Source: Rhodoferax sp.
Lineage (GTDB): Bacteria > Pseudomonadota > Gammaproteobacteria > Burkholderiales > Burkholderiaceae_C
Assembly: GCF_030646845.1 (NCBI RefSeq)
Contig: NZ_JAUSLE010000041.1
Span: 1-38,507, forward strand
DNA: 38,507 bases
Reading direction: 5' to 3'
Below are positions 15,681-24,052 of this stretch, piece by piece. Position 1 is the stretch's first letter; each line of letters opens with the position of its first letter. The notes beneath the pieces were generated by a model. The model had not been told where the DNA came from, ran no database searches, and saw only the letters and a list, made by a program, of their open reading frames with translations. A program made the position numbers and the translations under genes.

Positions 15681-16145
15681 ATGAAACGCGCATTGCTTTT
15701 GACGGTGGTTGGGTTGGTGCTGGCAAGCTCGGTTTGCTCTCAACCCTACGGCACGGGTCCTGGAATGATGGGCGGCTATGGTGGCGGTTATGGCATGGGT
15801 CCAGGGATGATGGATGGCTACCGTGGCGGCGGCTATGGCATGGGCCCGGGAATGGCGAGAGGATATTGGGGGGTGGACCTCAGCGCCGACCAACGCAAGA
15901 AGATCGAGCAGATAGAGGAGGAAACAGCGAAGGCGAGGTGGCAGCTCATGGGCACGATGCACCAGAAGGGCTACCACATGGACGGCATGTTTGGGCGGGG
16001 AGCGTTTGATGAGCCGGAAGCCCGCAAGGCGTTTCAAGCGATGACCGACGCACAGAAGGCGATGTTTGAACTGAACATTGAGGCTCGCAAGCGCATCGAC
16101 GCTGTGCTGACCAAAGAGCAGCGCGACAAGCTCTATAAACAATAG
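15681..16145 (+). CDS. Spy/CpxP-like periplasmic protein with Gly/Met-rich insert
   Basis: A 154-aa secreted protein: signal peptide MKRALLLTVVGLVLASSVCS, a Gly/Met/Tyr-rich segment with repeated GYGMGPGM, then a helical domain with two LTxxQ-type motifs, LSADQRKKIEQIEEE and LTKEQRDKLYK. These motifs define the Spy/CpxP family of periplasmic chaperones and stress sensors; relatives with Met-rich segments are annotated as heavy-metal sensors. The Cys in the signal region could give a lipoprotein but the box is poor. AAGGAG lies 7 nt before the ATG; an upstream ATG at 15609 would bury the signal peptide. A role in envelope or metal stress is inferred. Confidence 0.82.
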   Translation: MKRALLLTVVGLVLASSVCSQPYGTGPGMMGGYGGGYGMGPGMMDGYRGGGYGMGPGMARGYWGVDLSADQRKKIEQIEEETAKARWQLMGTMHQKGYHMDGMFGRGAFDEPEARKAFQAMTDAQKAMFELNIEARKRIDAVLTKEQRDKLYKQ

Positions 16146-16262
16146 AGCCCGTAGCAGGGCATGGCTGCTCTCGGTCCAGGCGGAGTGAGACGGGGTTCTG
16201 ATGGATCGTTGCCATAGGCTCTTCGCTTTTCTTCCCATCACAAGCGTGGACAATATGCGCCT

Positions 16263-16754
16263 ATGGCCAAGAAAGACCACGTCAGCGAAACCCCCGCCAC
16301 CCAGTTGCTCAAGGCCAACAAGGTGGTGTTCTCCGAACATCCCTACGAGTACCTGGAGCATGGCGGCGCGCAGCACAGCGCGCAGGTGCTGGGGTTCGAT
16401 CCGTTCACGGTCGTCAAGACACTGATCATGCAGGACCAGGACGCCAAGCCGCTGGTGGTGCTGATGCACGGCAACCGCAAGGTCTCCACCAAAAACCTGG
16501 CGCGCCAGATTGGCGCCAAGTCGGTGGAGCCCTGCCAGCCCGAGGTGGCCAACCGCCACAGTGGTTATCTGGTGGGCGGCACTTCGCCGTTTGGCACGCG
16601 CCGGGCCATGCCGGTCTATATCGAAGCGTCGATTCTGGAGCTGCCCAAAATACTGATCAATGGCGGACGGCGCGGCTACCTGGTGGGCGTTGACCCGCAG
16701 GTCTGCATGAGCTTGCTGGCCGCCAAGCCCGTGCAGTGCGCGCTGGCAGACTGA
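16263..16754 (+). CDS. ybaK: Cys-tRNA(Pro) deacylase YbaK/EbsC
   Basis: A 163-aa trans-editing enzyme that hydrolyses Cys-tRNA(Pro) made by mischarging of ProRS. It has the YbaK fold, with catalytic lysine in FTVVKTLI and the conserved segment GGTSPFGTRRAMPVYIE. Length fits the family. It is on the plus strand ahead of plsY, separated by about 100 bp with no terminator seen. Confidence 0.95.
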   Translation: MAKKDHVSETPATQLLKANKVVFSEHPYEYLEHGGAQHSAQVLGFDPFTVVKTLIMQDQDAKPLVVLMHGNRKVSTKNLARQIGAKSVEPCQPEVANRHSGYLVGGTSPFGTRRAMPVYIEASILELPKILINGGRRGYLVGVDPQVCMSLLAAKPVQCALAD

Positions 16755-16856
16755 CGCTTTGACCGCGCGGCTGCCGCGCCATCAGGGCAGGCTGGCAAAA
16801 TGGCGGCTTCATGCCCCGGCCAGCGGGTGCAGCAGCAGGAGACATTTTTGGAATCT

Positions 16857-17534
16857 ATGCAATCTTTCTTCCCCGTGATCGCCACGCTTTTGGGCTACCT
16901 CATCGGGTCGCTTTCTTTCGCGGTGATCGTCAGCAGCGCCATGGGCCTGAAGGACCCGCGCACGTTTGGCAGCAAAAACCCCGGCGCCACCAATGTGCTG
17001 CGCTCCGGCAGCAAGGCGGCGGCCATCGTGACCCTCTTGCTTGATGCGGCCAAGGGCTGGCTGCCGGTGATGCTGGTCAGGTGGTTTGGCAAGCCCTACG
17101 GGATGGAAGAAGGCACCATGGCCATGGTGGGGCTGGCCGCCTTTGTAGGCCATCTCTACCCCGTGTTCTTCAAGTTTGTGGGCGGCAAGGGCGTGGCCAC
17201 CGCCCTGGGTGTGCTGCTGGGCATCAGCTGGATTCTGGGGCTGGCCACCGCCGCCACCTGGCTGATCATGGCCTACTTCTTCCGCTACTCCTCACTGGCT
17301 TCGCTGACGGCGGCGGTGTTTGCGCCCGTGTACTACATTTTTGGCGACGGCATTGCCTGGTACATGAACAAGAGCGTGCTGCTGGCGGTGTCCATCATGT
17401 CATTGCTGCTGCTCTATCGGCATGCCGAGAACATCGGCCGGCTGGCCAAAGGCACCGAGTCGCGGCTGGGCAAGAAGGCGCCTGCCGAACCAGCCGGTCA
17501 TGTCAAAGACCACAAACACGGCCACAAACGCTAG
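16857..17534 (+). CDS. plsY: Glycerol-3-phosphate acyltransferase PlsY
   Basis: Inner-membrane enzyme that transfers acyl from acyl-phosphate to glycerol-3-phosphate, the first step of phospholipid synthesis. It shows several membrane helices and the PlsY motifs [12 protein letters not shown] (glycerol-phosphate site) and [11 protein letters not shown]. The C-terminal extension is Lys/His-rich (KDHKHGHKR). The ATG at 16857 ([12 protein letters not shown]) fits the usual N terminus. However, AGGAG (16837-16841) is best spaced (6 nt) for a TTG at 16848 that adds three residues, so TTG initiation is a real possibility. The glutamine amidotransferase gene starts 8 nt downstream. Confidence 0.95.
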   Translation: MQSFFPVIATLLGYLIGSLSFAVIVSSAMGLKDPRTFGSKNPGATNVLRSGSKAAAIVTLLLDAAKGWLPVMLVRWFGKPYGMEEGTMAMVGLAAFVGHLYPVFFKFVGGKGVATALGVLLGISWILGLATAATWLIMAYFFRYSSLASLTAAVFAPVYYIFGDGIAWYMNKSVLLAVSIMSLLLLYRHAENIGRLAKGTESRLGKKAPAEPAGHVKDHKHGHKR

Positions 17535-17542
17535 AGAGATTC

Positions 17543-18247
17543 ATGAGAATTTGCGTGCTTGACAACGACGTGCTCGACCCGGCGGTCGCGGCCACGTACA
17601 CCAGCTATGGGGAGATGTTTGCGCGCCTGCTGCGCGATGCCGGGGCCGACTGGTCGGTTGACGTCTTCAACACCACGCAAGGCCACTACCCGGCGACGTT
17701 TGACGACTATGGCGCCGTGCTGTTGACTGGCAGCCGGGCCGACTCATTTTCGCAAGAGGCGTGGGTGCTTGAGCTGCGCCGGCGCGTGGAGCAACTGCTG
17801 CAGGCCAAAAAGAAACTCGTGGGCGTGTGCTTTGGCCACCAGCTCATCGCCCTGTGCCTCGGTGCCAAAGTAGGGCGCGCGCCGCAAGGCTGGGGCACGG
17901 GGCGCATGCGCTACCAATGGCACGCGCCCCATTTGGCGCAGTCGCAGGGCCGCAGTGAGATCGCATTGCTGGCGAGCCACCAGGACCAGGTGCTGGAGCT
18001 TCCGCAAGGTGCCACCCTGCTGGCCAGCAGCGCGTTTTGCCCGGTGGCCGCCTTTGCGGTCGGCGAACACGTGTTCTGCGTGCAAGGCCACCCCGAGTTT
18101 GTGGAAGACTACAGTGCCTATCTGCTGAACAAACGACGTGAGCAGCTGGGTGAAGAGCACTACACCGCCAGCACCAACAGCCTGGCCCTGGGCCATGACG
18201 GACTGCAAATGGCCCGCATGATGGTGGCGTTTGTGGAAGGCACCTAG
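17543..18247 (+). CDS. Class-I glutamine amidotransferase-like protein
   Basis: A 234-aa protein of the GuaA-like class-I amidotransferase group that stands alone. Nucleophile Cys is in GVCFGHQLIALCLG and the partner His-Glu in VQGHPEF. The ligase part of GuaA is missing, so it is a free-standing hydrolase or acts on another partner; relatives hydrolyse gamma-glutamyl compounds or are uncharacterised. It is likely co-transcribed with plsY (8-nt gap). Its TAG stop overlaps that of the convergent HugZ-like gene in a CTAG palindrome (18244-18247). Confidence 0.88.
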   Translation: MRICVLDNDVLDPAVAATYTSYGEMFARLLRDAGADWSVDVFNTTQGHYPATFDDYGAVLLTGSRADSFSQEAWVLELRRRVEQLLQAKKKLVGVCFGHQLIALCLGAKVGRAPQGWGTGRMRYQWHAPHLAQSQGRSEIALLASHQDQVLELPQGATLLASSAFCPVAAFAVGEHVFCVQGHPEFVEDYSAYLLNKRREQLGEEHYTASTNSLALGHDGLQMARMMVAFVEGT

Positions 18248-18732
18248 GCCAGCGGCCACAACACGCGTTCCATTTCGTCAGCATCTAGCGAGCGTGCCGC
18301 ACCAAAGCCCGCCACCTGGCGTGCGCCAAGAATGTGGATCGCGACGAACATGAAGTCGCCGAGCTGCGTCATCGGCAGGCTGTCAGGAAACCGCGTCAGG
18401 TAGGCAGCCCGACTGTCCGCCCACGCCGCGCTGCCCGCCTCTGGCACGGTGGCGTGCCCCACCAGCGTCACGCGCGGCAGGGCGTGAACCGGCTCACCGG
18501 GTACCTCCGCCTGCATCACCAGCAGGGACACGTGCGGCATGGCTTGCAGGTTGCGGGTGTGCGCCGCCAGCGCGCTGACATGAATCACCAGGCTGGCGCT
18601 GCCCGGCTCCAGCGCATACGGCACCATGGACACGAACGGCAGGCCGTCCTCGTCGAGCGTGCCCAGCGCCGCGACGCGCTGGGTAGCGAGGAGGGCGCGC
18701 AGGTCGTGGGTGAGGCGGGGTTCGTGGGGCAT
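18244..18732 (-). CDS. HugZ/pyridoxamine-phosphate-oxidase-like FMN-binding protein
   Basis: A 162-aa split-barrel flavin protein. The N terminus (LLATQRVAALGTLDEDGLPF, then VSMVPYALEP) is typical of the HugZ and pyridoxamine 5'-phosphate oxidase-related group that bind FMN or heme. The C-terminal part (FMFVAIHILGARQVAGFGAA) agrees with HugZ-like proteins. It has no signal peptide. It overlaps the convergent amidotransferase stop by 4 nt. It is divergent from hipB, and the shared intergenic region carries the 27-bp-spaced sites. Its ligand cannot be determined here. Confidence 0.8.
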   Translation of the reverse strand: MPHEPRLTHDLRALLATQRVAALGTLDEDGLPFVSMVPYALEPGSASLVIHVSALAAHTRNLQAMPHVSLLVMQAEVPGEPVHALPRVTLVGHATVPEAGSAAWADSRAAYLTRFPDSLPMTQLGDFMFVAIHILGARQVAGFGAARSLDADEMERVLWPLA

Positions 18733-18735
18733 AAA

Positions 18736-18804
18736 ACAGCCTATCTTGTGTAAATCAAAAAAACAGCTTAAACTTTGTAAATCTAATTAACAGCCTGGAG
18801 GCTG
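18736..18804. promoter_or_regulatory. Three acagcY sites with 27-bp period upstream of hipB
   Basis: ACAGCCTATCTTGTGTAAATC (18736-18756) and ACAGCTTAAACTTTGTAAAT (from 18763) form direct repeats, with ACAGCC repeated at 18790. The three starts are exactly 27 bp apart. The last lies in CAGCCTGGAGGCTG, an inverted repeat covering the hipB ribosome site. HipB-type proteins bind their own promoter, so these are candidate operators. Confidence 0.5.
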
Positions 18805-18805
18805 T

Positions 18806-19072
18806 ATGAGTGACTACCCGATCCGTACCGAGCAACAAGTATCGCTTTTGCTCAAAAGCTTTCGCAAGGCCAGGGGCATGACCCAGGCTGACCTTGCACG
18901 TGCACTGGGCATTACCCAGCAAACCGCCTCAGACCTCGAGCGCAACGCCTCAATGGCCAGCGTGAGCCGCCTGCTGCGCATGCTCTCGGCGCTGGGGGTC
19001 GAACTTGTCCTTCGAGACACGCAGACGGATGCCAACGCCAAGACCGGCAAGCGCACGCCGGCGGACTGGTAA
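18806..19072 (+). CDS. hipB: HipB-like antitoxin, Xre-type DNA-binding protein
   Basis: An 88-aa helix-turn-helix protein (FRKARGMTQADLARALGITQ then QTASDLERN) of HipB type. It binds DNA and usually neutralises the adjacent HipA kinase while repressing the operon. GGAGG lies about 5 nt before the ATG. hipA begins 3 nt after its stop, typical of the pair. The C-terminal tail (TQTDANAKTGKRTPADW) ends in Trp, a feature of HipB tails. The sites upstream could be its operators. Confidence 0.9.
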   Translation: MSDYPIRTEQQVSLLLKSFRKARGMTQADLARALGITQQTASDLERNASMASVSRLLRMLSALGVELVLRDTQTDANAKTGKRTPADW

Positions 19073-19075
19073 TTC

Positions 19076-20413
19076 ATGGGACGACGCTCTCATGCGAGGC
19101 ACCTGGACCTGTGGATGAACGGTCAGCACGTGGGCGTCTGGTCGCACCACGCTGCACGCGACACCCTGAGTTACTCCAAGGCGTGGTTCGACGCGCCCTT
19201 GGGGCGACCGTTGTCCTTGTCCTTGCCATTTCAGCCCGGCAACCTCCTGCATCAGGGCGAGACCGTACGCAACTATTTCTCCAACTTATTGCCCGATAGC
19301 CAGCCTATTCTGAACCGTTTGGCCCAGCGCTTCAAGACCGGCACGACTGAAGCGTTCGATCTGCTGGCTGAGATTGGCCGCGACTGTGTGGGCGCGTTGC
19401 AAATCGTGCCAGAAGGCCAGGACCCGGGCGATCCTTTTGTCATTGAGGGTGTGCCCCTGAATGATGCCGGAGTGGCACGGGAACTTGAAGCCGCCATCAC
19501 CCCGGGCCGAAACGTGGGGCAGGGCGAAGATGGCGCAGATTTCCGGATATCGATCGCCGGCGCGCAGGAAAAAACCGCGCTCTTGCGCGTGGGTTCCAAG
19601 TGGATGCGGCCCACCGGCGCCACGCCCACCACGCACATCCTGAAACTCCCCCTGGGCCTGGTCGGCAACCAGAAACTAGATCTGCATGACTCTGTTGAGA
19701 ACGAATGGCTCTGTGCCCAAATCCTTACAGCCTACGGGCTGCCCGTGGCCCATTGCGAGATGGGGGACTTCAATGGCACCACGGCTATGATCGTTGAGCG
19801 TTTCGACCGACGCTGGACACCAGACCGCAAGGCTTTGCTGCGCCTGCCACAGGAAGACATGTGCCAGGCGACGGGCACCTCACCATTCATCAAGTACGAG
19901 GCCGATGGCGGTCCGGGCATGGACCGGATTCTGGACCTGCTGGCGTCATCCGGGGAGCGGGAACGCGATCGTGTGAATTTTTTTCGGGCCCAACTGCTGT
20001 TCTGGCTGCTGTGTGCGCCCGATGGCCACGCCAAGAACTTCAGTCTCCATCTGGCGCCGCGCGGCGCGTTTTCGATGACACCGCTGTATGACGTCTTGTC
20101 CGCCTACCCCATGCTGGGCAAAGGAGCGAATCAGATCAATCCCTTCAAGGTCAAGTTGGCCATGGCCGTGCGCGGGAAGAACCCGCACTGGAAGATGCGC
20201 GATGTGCTGCGCCGTCACTGGAACGAATCGGCGCGGCGCAACGGTATCGGTGACTCGGCTGAAGCCATCATTGCCGAGCTGGTCGAGAAGACTCCCCATG
20301 TGATTGAACAGGTTGCGCGCACGCTGCCGAAGCAATTTCCTGCGCATGTGGCGGACAGCATCTTTTCTGGCTTGCAGGACGCGGCAGAGCGACTTGCGCG
20401 GATGCCCGAATGA
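19076..20413 (+). CDS. hipA: HipA-like serine/threonine kinase toxin
   Basis: A 445-aa HipA-family kinase; E. coli HipA phosphorylates GltX to arrest growth. Visible features are the phosphorylatable P-loop serine S159 in ISIAGAQEKTALL, the ATP-binding Lys K190 in HILKLP, the catalytic segment CAPDGHAKNFSL with D316 and N321, and D339 in PLYDVLSA. All key kinase residues seem intact. It lies 3 nt after hipB. The target in this organism is unknown; it could differ from GltX. Codon use is close to that of the surrounding genome, unlike the AT-richer gene just downstream. Confidence 0.93.
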   Translation: MGRRSHARHLDLWMNGQHVGVWSHHAARDTLSYSKAWFDAPLGRPLSLSLPFQPGNLLHQGETVRNYFSNLLPDSQPILNRLAQRFKTGTTEAFDLLAEIGRDCVGALQIVPEGQDPGDPFVIEGVPLNDAGVARELEAAITPGRNVGQGEDGADFRISIAGAQEKTALLRVGSKWMRPTGATPTTHILKLPLGLVGNQKLDLHDSVENEWLCAQILTAYGLPVAHCEMGDFNGTTAMIVERFDRRWTPDRKALLRLPQEDMCQATGTSPFIKYEADGGPGMDRILDLLASSGERERDRVNFFRAQLLFWLLCAPDGHAKNFSLHLAPRGAFSMTPLYDVLSAYPMLGKGANQINPFKVKLAMAVRGKNPHWKMRDVLRRHWNESARRNGIGDSAEAIIAELVEKTPHVIEQVARTLPKQFPAHVADSIFSGLQDAAERLARMPE

Positions 20414-20519
20414 TGGGGAAGGTGCTTGCAAGGAATGACCAAACAATCAGTTCCTACCTTTGCTGGCGTGTAAGGTCCTTATTCAGCAAAAGCAATGAAC
20501 TTAACAGGGAACACAGCTT

Positions 20520-22511
20520 GTGACAAACCGAAATCGGGCCTATTACGCAGATTCAATCGCCGACTTTCTGATGCGCGCGTCGGACGAAATACTTGGCACG
20601 CTTGTTCGGAGCAGCGCGTTTAGCATTGAGGCGCCTCAGCGCAATGCCTGGCTTGAGCAAATCCGCTTGCTGAAAGAAACTTTGATCAATAACGCGGGCA
20701 GAGGAACGGTGTACTTTGAGTATGCCGTTCCAAGGCTTGGCAAACGTATTGACGTGGTCGTTCTTCTAGACCACGTTATTTTCGTGATGGAGTTCAAAGT
20801 TGGCGAAAAAGAGTTTCTCTCCTCTGCAAGAGACCAAGTGTGGGATTACGCAGTGGATCTCAAGAACTTTCACGAAACCACACACGACAAAACAGTAGCG
20901 CCGATCCTTATTGCCACGCGCGCGCCGGCTCACCATTCGATCATTGCAACCACTTCTCAAAATGACGGTGTGCTACTACCCATCAACGTATCGCCATGCC
21001 AACTCAATGTCGTTTTGAATCAGGTTTTGCTGTTCTCCGATGGCCAACCAATTGACTCAGCCACGTGGGAAGCTGGCGGCTACCATCCCACGCCAACCAT
21101 CATCGAAGCGGCGATGGCACTCTACAGCGGTCATGCGGTTTCCGAAATTTCGCGTAGTGATGCCTCTGCAATTAATTTAAGTCGAACATCGTCGGCAGTT
21201 TCAAAAATAATTTCATCCTCGCGTGAACAATCGACGAAATCCATTTGTCTAGTTACCGGTGTGCCTGGAGCGGGAAAGACCCTCGTTGGCCTTGATATTG
21301 CTACGCAGCACACCGACAAAGACAGCGCCCTCCACTCGGTTTTTCTTTCAGGCAACGGCCCGTTGGTTGCGATTCTGCGAGAAGCTCTAGCGCGAGACAA
21401 AGTTCGACGCAAAGCTGAAGCGGGGGAAAAAGTCAAGAAAGGCGAGGCCCTGAGTGAAGTCAAATTATTCATTCAAAACGTACACCATTTTCGCGACGAA
21501 TGCTTGATTGATACGCACCGGCCACCTATAGAGCATGTCGCTATTTTTGATGAAGCACAGCGTGCCTGGAATCTTGAGCAGACCGCAGCATTTATGCTTC
21601 GCAAGAAACAGAAGGCTGGCTTTGATCAATCAGAACCTGAGTTTTTGATTTCTTGTTTGAACCGACATGATGACTGGGCCGTAGTGGTTTGTTTGGTCGG
21701 CGGTGGGCAAGAGATCAACACCGGTGAAGCTGGCATCGAAGAGTGGATTCATGCCCTTAACCGGTCTTTTCCTGACTGGCATATTCATATATCACCACGG
21801 CTTCATGACGACGAGTATGGTGCTGGGCGAGTGCTTGAAGAACTTACGGCACGTCCCAACGTTCATTTTGACGAAGACCTGCATCTGGGCGTTTCAATGC
21901 GGTCATTTCGCGCCGAGCATGTTTCTGCACTGGTGAAGCACATGCTGGATCACAACACCGCGCAAGCGCGCGACATGCTCGCAGAGTTGGTCGATCGCTA
22001 TCCGATAGTCATTACTCGAAATCTTGATCGTGCCAAGTCGTGGCTGAAGGCGAAAGCCAGAGGCACTGAGCGTTATGGAATGGTCGTTTCCTCGCAAGCG
22101 CAGCGCCTAAAGCCACATGCGATCGACGTGAAATCACCGATGGACCCGATTCACTGGTTTCTCGATGGAAAAGAGGACGTTCGTTCGTCGTATTACCTTG
22201 AAGACGTTGCGACCGAATTTCACGTGCAAGGGCTCGAAGTTGACTGGGCTTGTGTCGTGTGGGATGCCGACTTTAGATACGCCCCATCGGGATGGCAACA
22301 TTTCTCTTTCGTAGGCAATCGCTGGAATCAAATTCGGAAAACTGAACGTCAGACCTATTTGAAAAACGCATATCGCGTCCTTCTCACGAGGGCGCGTCAA
22401 GGCATGGTTTTGGTTGTGCCGGAAGGTGACAATGAAGATCAGACTCGGTACGCGGCGCACTACGATCCGACGTTTGAGTACCTGAACAGTATCGGCTTCA
22501 GGGTTATTTGA
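20520..22511 (+). CDS. DUF2075-type protein: PD-(D/E)xK nuclease plus helicase-like ATPase
   Basis: A 663-aa protein. The N-terminal domain has a nuclease-like pattern: D78 in KRIDVVVLL and E91-x-K93 in [12 protein letters not shown], followed by [14 protein letters not shown]. Then come Walker A ([10 protein letters not shown], about residue 247), Walker B (IFDEAQRAW, about 341), and a helicase-type motif [12 protein letters not shown] near the end. The GTG start (20520) has a weak AGGGA site upstream. The gene is visibly AT-richer than its neighbours, suggesting transfer. Similar proteins occur in defence and mobile islands; a defence role is inferred, not shown. Its stop abuts the stop of the convergent next gene. 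Confidence 0.85.
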   Translation: MTNRNRAYYADSIADFLMRASDEILGTLVRSSAFSIEAPQRNAWLEQIRLLKETLINNAGRGTVYFEYAVPRLGKRIDVVVLLDHVIFVMEFKVGEKEFLSSARDQVWDYAVDLKNFHETTHDKTVAPILIATRAPAHHSIIATTSQNDGVLLPINVSPCQLNVVLNQVLLFSDGQPIDSATWEAGGYHPTPTIIEAAMALYSGHAVSEISRSDASAINLSRTSSAVSKIISSSREQSTKSICLVTGVPGAGKTLVGLDIATQHTDKDSALHSVFLSGNGPLVAILREALARDKVRRKAEAGEKVKKGEALSEVKLFIQNVHHFRDECLIDTHRPPIEHVAIFDEAQRAWNLEQTAAFMLRKKQKAGFDQSEPEFLISCLNRHDDWAVVVCLVGGGQEINTGEAGIEEWIHALNRSFPDWHIHISPRLHDDEYGAGRVLEELTARPNVHFDEDLHLGVSMRSFRAEHVSALVKHMLDHNTAQARDMLAELVDRYPIVITRNLDRAKSWLKAKARGTERYGMVVSSQAQRLKPHAIDVKSPMDPIHWFLDGKEDVRSSYYLEDVATEFHVQGLEVDWACVVWDADFRYAPSGWQHFSFVGNRWNQIRKTERQTYLKNAYRVLLTRARQGMVLVVPEGDNEDQTRYAAHYDPTFEYLNSIGFRVI

Positions 22512-22931
22512 TCAGATGAAAAACTTGCGATGTGCCACCAATTCATTTCCCCTTAATGCTTCCCGAAATGTGTCCGGTGGCAACTCACATTCATCGGGCT
22601 TCACGTAGTAAACAGTCCAATCGCCGAAGTACATGCCATTAAATGCAAGCATGTCACCGTTGACCGAAAGCTCAAACTCGGTGTCCGGCGCACCAAAGTA
22701 TTCTTCCCCATCGGAAGCGAATTCGAATTTGACCCTGACGTTCGACGCATAGGTTGTGTGACACCACATCAGTGGGCCAATGGCGGGGCCATTGAAGCCC
22801 CAGTCATCCATGCGTTCTTTTGGATCGTGCCGTCCGTGAAACAGTCCGAGATAGAGCCCCGGCCTTTGGGGTTTGCTGCCGTACTGCGGTAAGGCTGTGT
22901 TGGCAGCATCGGCGTTTTGGGTGATTTGCAT
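22512..22931 (-). CDS. Unknown 139-aa protein in accessory islet
   Basis: Not recognised. It begins with a polar N terminus, then RPGLYLGLFHGRHDPKERMD and DWGFNGPAIGPLMWCHTTYA; the rest is rich in beta-strand-like patterns (RVKFEFASDGEEYFGAPDTE, NGMYFGDWTVYY). No signal peptide or membrane segment. AGGAG lies 6 nt before the ATG. It is convergent with the nuclease/helicase gene, their stops touching in TGATCA. It may be a passenger of the islet; nothing ties it to nuclease immunity. Confidence 0.75.
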   Translation of the reverse strand: MQITQNADAANTALPQYGSKPQRPGLYLGLFHGRHDPKERMDDWGFNGPAIGPLMWCHTTYASNVRVKFEFASDGEEYFGAPDTEFELSVNGDMLAFNGMYFGDWTVYYVKPDECELPPDTFREALRGNELVAHRKFFI

Positions 22932-22985
22932 GTTGGACTCCTGTTGGAAAGAAGCCCAAGCCTACGCAAAAGAATGCCTTTTGTG

Positions 22986-23005
22986 ACCCAGGGCTTTACC
23001 TGGGT
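22986..23005 (-). other. Hairpin downstream of HD-domain operon
   Basis: A perfect 7-bp inverted repeat ACCCAGG/CCTGGGT with loop GCTTTA lies between the dispersed repeat and the unknown gene. It lacks a T tract on the minus strand. It may help end the yajQ operon transcript or lie in the leader of the unknown gene. Confidence 0.35.
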
Positions 23006-23020
23006 TGAGCACCGAGGATA

Positions 23021-23086
23021 TATAAGAAATCAGCCTCTAGCCCCCGCAAAAATATGCGCTTATAGCTATAAAAACAATAGCAATTA
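23021..23086 (-). repeat. Dispersed short repeat, most intact copy
   Basis: On the minus strand it begins TAATTGCTATTGTTTTTATA, continues with GCTATAAGCGC and GGGGGCTAGAGGCTGATTTC, and ends TTATA. The left part contains a GCTATTG/CAATAGC-like near-palindrome. The same pattern, more degenerate, occurs inside the acyl-CoA synthetase gene and folC. It supplies the TAA stop codon of the adjacent HD-domain gene. I believe this is a repeat common in Comamonadaceae genomes, but no search was run. Confidence 0.65.
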
Positions 23087-24043
23087 CGGATGCTGCGCCG
23101 CGTAGACGCCCAGCTGCAATATCAGGTGATGGTTCAGGCGCACGCGCACCGTCGAGGCCGCCAGTGCCGATTTGATTCTGGGGCTGCCGGTGGAGGTTCG
23201 GTGCAGACGGGGCGGGTTGAGCAGGGCGCCTGCTTCGTTGACGACAATGGCCACATGCGGCTGGTTGGGTTGGCTGCTGCGGCGCATGACCACGGCCACT
23301 TCCTTGTTTTCGAGCCGCACATAGGTGCCCGGCGGGCAAAGGCCGACGGCGCGCACCAGGGCGTGGCCGACCTCGTCGTTCTGCTCAGCCGAGTTGGTGA
23401 TGATGGAGCGTGCCGAGTCGGTCGCACTGCGGCCTTCTCGTGATTTGCGCGGACTGATCATGGCCGCGTAACGGTCCGCAATGCGCAGAATGCGCGCCAG
23501 CCGGCGCACCGGGGGGATGGCTCGCAGCTCGCCCTTGTTGGTGCTCTCGTCGTGGTGCAGGCTGATGGTGTCAAGCCACAGCTCGTTGGCGACCCCCATG
23601 TTGGCCAGCATCAGCCCGCCTTTGACGGCGTGGGCACGAATGGCGTCGCGTTGCTGGGGGCTTGGCTTTTCTGTTTGTGTGGCCAGCTGGTCCTGCATGG
23701 CGGTCATGGCAATGTTCATGGTCATGGCCGCATGCACCAGGCTGTCGCGCTCGGTCTGGTCCAGCTTCAGCTCCAGCGCGATCAGGTGGCACAGCACGGC
23801 GCTGACCAGCGCGTGGGAGGCGCTGTAGCCCACCGGCGAATTGGTCGCCAGCTGAAAGAGCAGATACAGGCCGACGTCGGTGTCGCGCTTGAGCAGGGTC
23901 TGCATCCAGCGGTCGTACTGCCACACGCGCTGCTCAAACTCCTGGATGCTCGCCGGGCTGCCCAGAATGATGCCCAAGCCCGACTCCAAGTCAGACCAGA
24001 GGCTGAGCAAATCTTCGTATTCGTTTTCGGTCTGGACTGTCAA
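23084..24043 (-). CDS. Degenerate HD-domain (HD-GYP-like) protein
   Basis: A 319-aa cytoplasmic protein. The core (SHALVSAVLCHLIALELKL, LVHAAMTMNIAMTAMQ, AHAVKGGLMLANMGV, ISLHHDES and RLARILRIADRYAAMISPRK) follows the HD-GYP helix pattern. The metal-binding HDIGK motif reads HAAMTMNI and the GYP motif is absent, so phosphodiesterase activity is doubtful; it may be a binding protein. The C-terminal segment (YVRLENKEVAVVMRR) resembles the extension found in many HD-GYP proteins. It begins 9 nt after the retropepsin-like gene and is the last gene of the yajQ operon. Its TAA stop lies in the dispersed repeat. Confidence 0.78.
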   Translation of the reverse strand: MTVQTENEYEDLLSLWSDLESGLGIILGSPASIQEFEQRVWQYDRWMQTLLKRDTDVGLYLLFQLATNSPVGYSASHALVSAVLCHLIALELKLDQTERDSLVHAAMTMNIAMTAMQDQLATQTEKPSPQQRDAIRAHAVKGGLMLANMGVANELWLDTISLHHDESTNKGELRAIPPVRRLARILRIADRYAAMISPRKSREGRSATDSARSIITNSAEQNDEVGHALVRAVGLCPPGTYVRLENKEVAVVMRRSSQPNQPHVAIVVNEAGALLNPPRLHRTSTGSPRIKSALAASTVRVRLNHHLILQLGVYAAQHP

Positions 24044-24052
24044 GGGGGTGTC

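Noticed and set aside
15291..16559. 422-codon minus frame over the Spy-like and ybaK genes
   Set aside because: It runs antisense to two genes with clear family motifs and has no recognisable start or domain.
17081..17542. N-terminal extension of the glutamine amidotransferase frame into plsY
   Set aside because: The family domain begins at MRICVLDND (17543), and the extension overlaps plsY in another frame with Arg/Gly/His-rich nonsense.
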